Shown: in pieces, positions 32,565 through 36,525 of the stretch | How the letters are laid out: every line of letters starts with the position of its first letter | Numbering within the stretch: the stretch's first letter is position 1 | Origin: an uncultured Bacilli bacterium | GTDB lineage: Bacteria; Bacillota_I; Bacilli_A; RF39; UBA660 | DNA length: 36,525 bases | Direction: 5' to 3' | Assembly: GCA_944358535.1 (NCBI GenBank) | Contig: CALVRH010000012.1 | Span: 1 to 36,525, forward strand | Notes under the pieces: generated by a model | Seen by the model: only the letters and a program-made list of their open reading frames with translations | Database searches by the model: none | What the model was told of the DNA's origin: nothing | Program-made: the position numbers and the translations under genes

Positions 32565-33890
32565 TTATATTTTTTTGTGTGCTAATTTTATAGCAGTAAT
32601 TATTGCAACTGATACACTAGCTAATAAAGTGGCAGCAATCAATAAAATAGAATCAGAAGTTTTTGGATTTTCTACTTTTTCACTGTTAGGATCATTTACA
32701 TTAATGGTCCAAACATAAGTTCCGCCGTCATAATTAGCAGTAATAGTGGCAGTTCCTGTACTTTTGGCTGTAATGATACCATCTTCTGTTACAGAAACAA
32801 TGTTTTCATCACTACTTGCAAAAGTTACTTTTGGAGCATTTGTTACAATAGAACCTTTGTCACCAAAATAATAATTTAACTTATATTCTTTATTTAATTC
32901 TAAGTCTATGTTTTTATCATCTGAATGTAAAACAAGGTTTGTTACTTGCATTAATGGAGCTTCATCAGTAACAACTACTGGTTTATAATCACTACTTGCT
33001 TCATTAGAAGTAGTACTTCTAGTATATACTTCTGTAGTAGTTCCTTCTTTGGCAACAATTTTATAATCATATAATGTGGCACTTGTTCTAGCACTGCCAT
33101 CAGCATTAGGCCTTGAGCCAATAATTACATCACCTTTACTGTTACCGGTAACATTTGTAAAATCACAGTTTTCTACTACAAATGATTCAATACTGGCTGG
33201 AGTGTTTTTATGACCTTGTGGGTAATATTTGATATCAGTGTTGATATCGTCAACACCACCTCTTTGGGTAACTTTAATTGGAGCATTTCCACCAGATTTA
33301 CCAGCAAATGTAGAATCTTTAATGGTAATTTTAGCATCTTGAACACCAATTAAGTTAACATCTAAGGCATAATCACCAGTACACCATGTTTGGGTAGTTG
33401 TAGCTAAATCATTAAATTTAACATTATCAATAAGTAAGTTTTTTATATTGGTTAAATAGATTCCTTTAGATGTATAGTTTCTAATAGTGGAATCAACTAC
33501 TGACAAAGTTAATTCGTTAGGTTTAGTTTCTTGATTTTGTGATTTGATAGCCATTCCTAATTTATTGTTACCATCCATAATTAAGTTTTTTATATTAAGG
33601 GTACTATTTTCACTAGATGTTGCATTTAATGAGAAACTGTAATTGACAGTATAGTTACCTCCATCAATAGTATAATTAGCTCCAGATGGAATATTAATGG
33701 TTGTAGGATTACCTATTTCATCACTACTAATTTTAAATGTGGCTGTTTTAGCACTTGTTTTAGTTATTGCTTCTTGTAAGTTATCATATTCTTGGCCGTT
33801 AACTAATGTTTTAGCATCAGCGTGTGTTAATGGAAATAAACAAGTACAAAAAGCGCACACTCCTAAAAATGTTTTAACTCCTTTTTTCAT
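32565..33890 (-). CDS. Cell-wall-anchored surface protein (NPKTS sorting signal, beta-helix, Big_2)
   Basis: The product has 441 residues. A signal peptide (MKKGVKTFLGVCAFCTCLFPLTHADA) is followed by a parallel beta-helix-like repeat region (about 60-280, with runs of DG/N-rich turns such as TIDGGNYTV and NLIMDGNNKL). A bacterial Ig-like Big_2 domain (about 315-400; VTFASSDENIVSVTEDGIITAKSTGTATITANYDG) precedes NPKTS (408-412), a hydrophobic helix and LAHKKI. NPKTS is a recognised variant of the sortase LPXTG motif. It should be covalently attached to peptidoglycan by a sortase not in this window. Likely a carbohydrate-binding or adhesive protein. SD GAGGAG. Confidence 0.82.
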   Translation of the reverse strand: MKKGVKTFLGVCAFCTCLFPLTHADAKTLVNGQEYDNLQEAITKTSAKTATFKISSDEIGNPTTINIPSGANYTIDGGNYTVNYSFSLNATSSENSTLNIKNLIMDGNNKLGMAIKSQNQETKPNELTLSVVDSTIRNYTSKGIYLTNIKNLLIDNVKFNDLATTTQTWCTGDYALDVNLIGVQDAKITIKDSTFAGKSGGNAPIKVTQRGGVDDINTDIKYYPQGHKNTPASIESFVVENCDFTNVTGNSKGDVIIGSRPNADGSARTSATLYDYKIVAKEGTTTEVYTRSTTSNEASSDYKPVVVTDEAPLMQVTNLVLHSDDKNIDLELNKEYKLNYYFGDKGSIVTNAPKVTFASSDENIVSVTEDGIITAKSTGTATITANYDGGTYVWTINVNDPNSEKVENPKTSDSILLIAATLLASVSVAIITAIKLAHKKI

Positions 33891-33911
33891 ATTTATATTT
33901 ACTCCTCTCTA

Positions 33912-33940
33912 AACAAGAATATCTTGTTAATTATATTATA
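33912..33940 (-). promoter_or_regulatory. Promoter with palindromic operator of the surface-protein gene
   Basis: Minus-strand extended -10 TGC-TATAAT (33940-33935) with no clear -35. A perfect 7-bp-arm palindrome AACAAGA-ATA-TCTTGTT (33912-33928) lies directly at the expected start site, a typical place for a repressor operator, or it forms a 5' hairpin in the mRNA. Confidence 0.6.
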
Positions 33941-34006
33941 GCATAAAAAAGATAATAATACATAAAATTAATATAAGGTTAATTTTAAAATGTAAAATTA
34001 TACATA

Positions 34007-34032
34007 AAATCTTTCCATTTTAGGAAAGATTT
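34007..34032 (-). terminator. Terminator of typA
   Basis: Minus-strand AAATCTTTCC / GGAAAGATTT with loop TAAAAT; the T run is short (TTTT). Confidence 0.7.
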
Positions 34033-34035
34033 GCT

Positions 34036-35853
34036 TTATTTTGAATTTTTCTTATTTTCGTATTTTTTTCTTTCGTTAGTGTTTAATATTTTCTTCCTTA
34101 ATCGATAAGTAACTGGAGTTACCTCAACTAATTCATCTTCATTAATATAGTCTAAACATACCTCTAAACTCATTTCTCTTGGTTTTTTCAATACAACGGT
34201 ATGATCTTTATTCGCACTTCTAGTGTTAGTTAATTGTTTGCCTTTTGTAACATTAACAGCTAGATCATTTTCATGATTATTTTCACCGACAATCATACCT
34301 TCATAAACATCAGTTCCTGGAGCAATAAACATTACACCGCGATCTTCTAAAGAACCTAAAGCATAAGCTGTTGACTTACCGTTGTCAATAGAGACTAATA
34401 CTCCGGCTTTTCTTTCACCAATATTACCAGTTGATAGTGGTTCATATGATTTAAAAGCATGGGATAATATACCATATCCTTTAGTTAAGGTCATAAATTC
34501 AGTTGTAAATCCTATTAATCCCCTAGATGGAACAGTGTATAATAATTTTGTTTGATTATCAAAAGCTCTCATATTTTCCATGGTTCCACCACGATTACCT
34601 AATGATTCAATGACTGAACCAACATATTCTTCTGGCACTTCAATTTCAACATCTTCATAAGGTTCACATTTTACACCGTCAATTTCTTTAATAATAATTT
34701 GTGGTTTTGATACTTCTATTTCATAACCTTCTCTACGCATGGTTTCAATTAAAATTGATAGATGTAATTCACCTCTACCTGAGACCATCCAAGATTCAGA
34801 GTCAATTTGTTTTACCTTTAAAGAAACGTCTTTTTCTGTTTCTTTCATCAATCTATCTTCGATTTGTCTAGCAGTTAAAAATTTGCCATCTCTACCGCTA
34901 AATGGACTGGTGTTGACACCAAAAGTCATTTGCAAAGTTGGCTCATCAATTCTAAGAGGTGGTAAAGCTTCTTCATGTCCTATTTCACATATTGTTTCAC
35001 CAACAGAAATATCTGGAAGACCAGCAATAGCAACAATATCGCCAGCATGAGCTTCGTTTACTTCTATTTTGTTTAGTCCTAGATAACCAAAAATCTTTTG
35101 AATTCTAAATTGTTTTTTTGTACCATCTAAACGCATACATGTTACGTTAGAGCCAACTTTAATATGTCCTCTTTTAACGACGCCTATACCAATACGGCCA
35201 ACAAAGTCGTTATAATCAAGTAAAGCCGGTTGAAATTGGAATGGGCCATTTTCATCAACTTTTGGCTTTGGAATATTTTCAATTACAGCATCTAAAATTG
35301 GTTCCATTGTTTTTTCTTGAGTACTTAAATCTGCTGATACACTAGATGTTCCATTTAAAGCTGATGCATATAAAACTGGAAATTCTAGTTGTTCTAATGA
35401 TGCTCCTAGTTCAATAAATAAATCCATTACTTCGTCAACTACTTGAGCTGGTCTAGCAGATGGTTTATCTATTTTATTGACAACAACGATTGGTGTAACA
35501 CCGGCAGCTAGGGCTTTTTTTAAAACAAATCTTGTTTGAGGCATAGTTCCTTCATAAGCATCTACCACTAATAAAACACCATCAACCATATTCATAATAC
35601 GTTCAACCTCGCCACCAAAGTCAGCATGACCTGGGGTATCTAATATATTTATACGATAGCCTTTATAGTTAATAGCTGTGGTTTTGGCTAAAATAGTTAT
35701 TCCACGTTCTCTTTCTAGGGCATTAGAATCCATAGCTCTAGTTTGAACTTCTTCATTTTCTCTAAACGTTCCTGAACTTTTTAATAATTGGTCGACTAAT
35801 GTTGTCTTTCCATGGTCAACATGGGCAATTATCGCAATATTTCTCTGTTTCAT
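34036..35853 (-). CDS. typA: TypA/BipA ribosome-associated GTPase
   Basis: The product has 605 residues. Translational GTPase motifs: G1 AHVDHGKTT (10-18), G2 RERGITI, G3 DTPGHADFGGEV, G4 NKIDKP, G5 near SALNGTS. Domain II, EF-G-like domains III and V (SGRGELHLSIL, GGTMENMRAF, PSRGLIGFTTEFMT) and the BipA C-terminal domain follow. It helps ribosome assembly and growth under stress. Length matches the family. SD GAGAGGT. Housekeeping gene. Confidence 0.96.
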   Translation of the reverse strand: MKQRNIAIIAHVDHGKTTLVDQLLKSSGTFRENEEVQTRAMDSNALERERGITILAKTTAINYKGYRINILDTPGHADFGGEVERIMNMVDGVLLVVDAYEGTMPQTRFVLKKALAAGVTPIVVVNKIDKPSARPAQVVDEVMDLFIELGASLEQLEFPVLYASALNGTSSVSADLSTQEKTMEPILDAVIENIPKPKVDENGPFQFQPALLDYNDFVGRIGIGVVKRGHIKVGSNVTCMRLDGTKKQFRIQKIFGYLGLNKIEVNEAHAGDIVAIAGLPDISVGETICEIGHEEALPPLRIDEPTLQMTFGVNTSPFSGRDGKFLTARQIEDRLMKETEKDVSLKVKQIDSESWMVSGRGELHLSILIETMRREGYEIEVSKPQIIIKEIDGVKCEPYEDVEIEVPEEYVGSVIESLGNRGGTMENMRAFDNQTKLLYTVPSRGLIGFTTEFMTLTKGYGILSHAFKSYEPLSTGNIGERKAGVLVSIDNGKSTAYALGSLEDRGVMFIAPGTDVYEGMIVGENNHENDLAVNVTKGKQLTNTRSANKDHTVVLKKPREMSLEVCLDYINEDELVEVTPVTYRLRKKILNTNERKKYENKKNSK

Positions 35854-35914
35854 AAATACTACCTCTCTTTGCTACTCGGATAATTATATCACGATTAAAA
35901 ACAATTGTAAATAT

Positions 35915-36469
35915 TTATTTTTCTTCGATTTTCTTACGTTTTAACACATAAATAGTATTTATCATTCTAACAATTATTTTGATGCACCACATAAACATAC
36001 TGCCAATATAAAGATCATTTATTACATCTTCTCTTTTAGAGAAATAATCGGACTTTAAAATCATTCGATTTCTAAAGGATAATAGGTTAAGTATTTTTAA
36101 ATCATCAAAGGTTATTACCTTACATCTTTTTTCAACTTCAGAGCAAGTAAATAATTTACAGGTTAGGTTTTTGGTTGTACATCCTTTTGAACTTTGATAT
36201 AAACACATTCTACAGCAACCGTTTATAGCTTTATTATTAAGTTTTTGCTGAACATAACATTTATTATTTTTGAAACCACAAATATTTTTATTTTGATAGT
36301 AGTCGTCTATTTGCTCACATGCTTTATCATATATATAAGTTATTCTTTGTTTTTTGTTTTTTATATTTAAGGCTTCAATTATGGGATTTAATTCATTATA
36401 ATGACTATCTAAAACAAACTTAGTTTTTTTAAACCAAAATCTTTTATAAAAAGTTGTGTTAAACTTTAT
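35915..36469 (-). CDS. Cysteine-rich protein of unknown function with apparent non-AUG start
   Basis: The first in-frame ATG (36208) starts in the middle of an evidently coding stretch. The frame stays open to 36475 and reads sensibly (KFNTTFYKRFWFKKT, then DSHYNELNPIIEAL), so the protein is about 185 residues and probably starts at ATA 36469-36467, nine nt after the upstream stop. It has a dense cysteine region (CGFKNNKC, GCCRMCLY, KGCTTKNLTCKLFTC) suggesting a metal site, followed by a helical C-terminus with a hydrophobic stretch (YIGSMFMWCIKIIVRMI). Not assigned to a named family. No SD is seen before the ATA, so translation may be coupled to the upstream gene. Confidence 0.55.
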   Translation of the reverse strand: MKFNTTFYKRFWFKKTKFVLDSHYNELNPIIEALNIKNKKQRITYIYDKACEQIDDYYQNKNICGFKNNKCYVQQKLNNKAINGCCRMCLYQSSKGCTTKNLTCKLFTCSEVEKRCKVITFDDLKILNLLSFRNRMILKSDYFSKREDVINDLYIGSMFMWCIKIIVRMINTIYVLKRKKIEEK

Positions 36470-36475
36470 GACTGA

Positions 36476-36525
36476 TTAATGATATTCAGCATAAGCAATA
36501 TTTAAATCAATAGGCATATCAATAG
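36476..36525 (-). CDS. C-terminal end of a gene running off the right edge
   Basis: The minus strand reads IDMPIDLNIAYAEYH and a TAA stop, immediately upstream and in frame with the cysteine-rich gene. Only 16 residues are visible; no identification is possible. Confidence 0.45.
   Translation of the reverse strand, partial: IDMPIDLNIAYAEYH

Noticed and set aside
1-36525. Mycoplasma genetic code (UGA as tryptophan)
   Set aside because: Genes are intact under the standard code, TGA ends cas2 and the DUF6429 gene, and tryptophans are TGG.

Overview
The window is a very AT-rich bacterial chromosome segment with Firmicutes-type ribosome binding sites. UGA is used as a stop at the ends of cas2 and of the small DUF6429 gene, and long genes keep UGG tryptophans, so the standard code applies rather than the Mycoplasma code. 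A cotJ spore-coat operon, an NPKTS-type cell-wall sorting signal and an S-box (SAM-I) riboswitch point to an anaerobic, probably gut-associated, potentially spore-forming member of the Bacilli/Erysipelotrichia-like lineages. The species cannot be named from the sequence.

Layout. Positions 1-6181 hold a complete type II-A CRISPR-Cas locus read right to left: cas9, cas1, cas2, csn2, a leader ending in the anchor ATTTGAG, and the first repeat at the left edge, with the array continuing outside the window. A tracrRNA with its own promoter lies just upstream of cas9 on the opposite strand. Next come a secreted membrane-anchored protein, metK under a SAM-I riboswitch, a Nudix hydrolase, and a three-gene operon (unknown protein, pRiA4b ORF-3-like protein, DUF6429 protein). 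A PfkB kinase-SIS fusion with a WYL regulator follows at 11.4-14.1 kb.

Positions 14.2-24.6 kb are a defence island on the minus strand. It holds a PIN-domain protein with an SF1 helicase fused to a DUF2726-type nuclease. It also holds a five-gene restriction-modification cluster: two m5C methyltransferases, a PLD/NgoFVII-like nuclease, and McrB-like and McrC-like subunits. The cluster resembles LlaJI with an added nuclease. Two tandem promoters sharing a repeated box at the -35 position drive the methyltransferases, and an intrinsic terminator separates the modification genes from the restriction genes.

Positions 24.7-26.8 kb carry a Nudix hydrolase, a P-loop kinase and a YunG-uracil-DNA-glycosylase fusion. 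The right part is mostly housekeeping and envelope: a small charged ORF, tRNA-His, a SWIM-SNF2 helicase, a cotJA-cotJB fusion with cotJC, a lipoprotein, a sorted cell-wall protein, typA/bipA, and a cysteine-rich protein that appears to lack an AUG start. No integrase, transposase or rRNA was seen.

Working together: CRISPR-Cas9, the methylation-dependent restriction cluster and the helicase/PIN pair are three different barriers to foreign DNA within 25 kb. metK supplies the SAM used by the two methyltransferases. Assignments rest on motifs read by eye; no database search was run.
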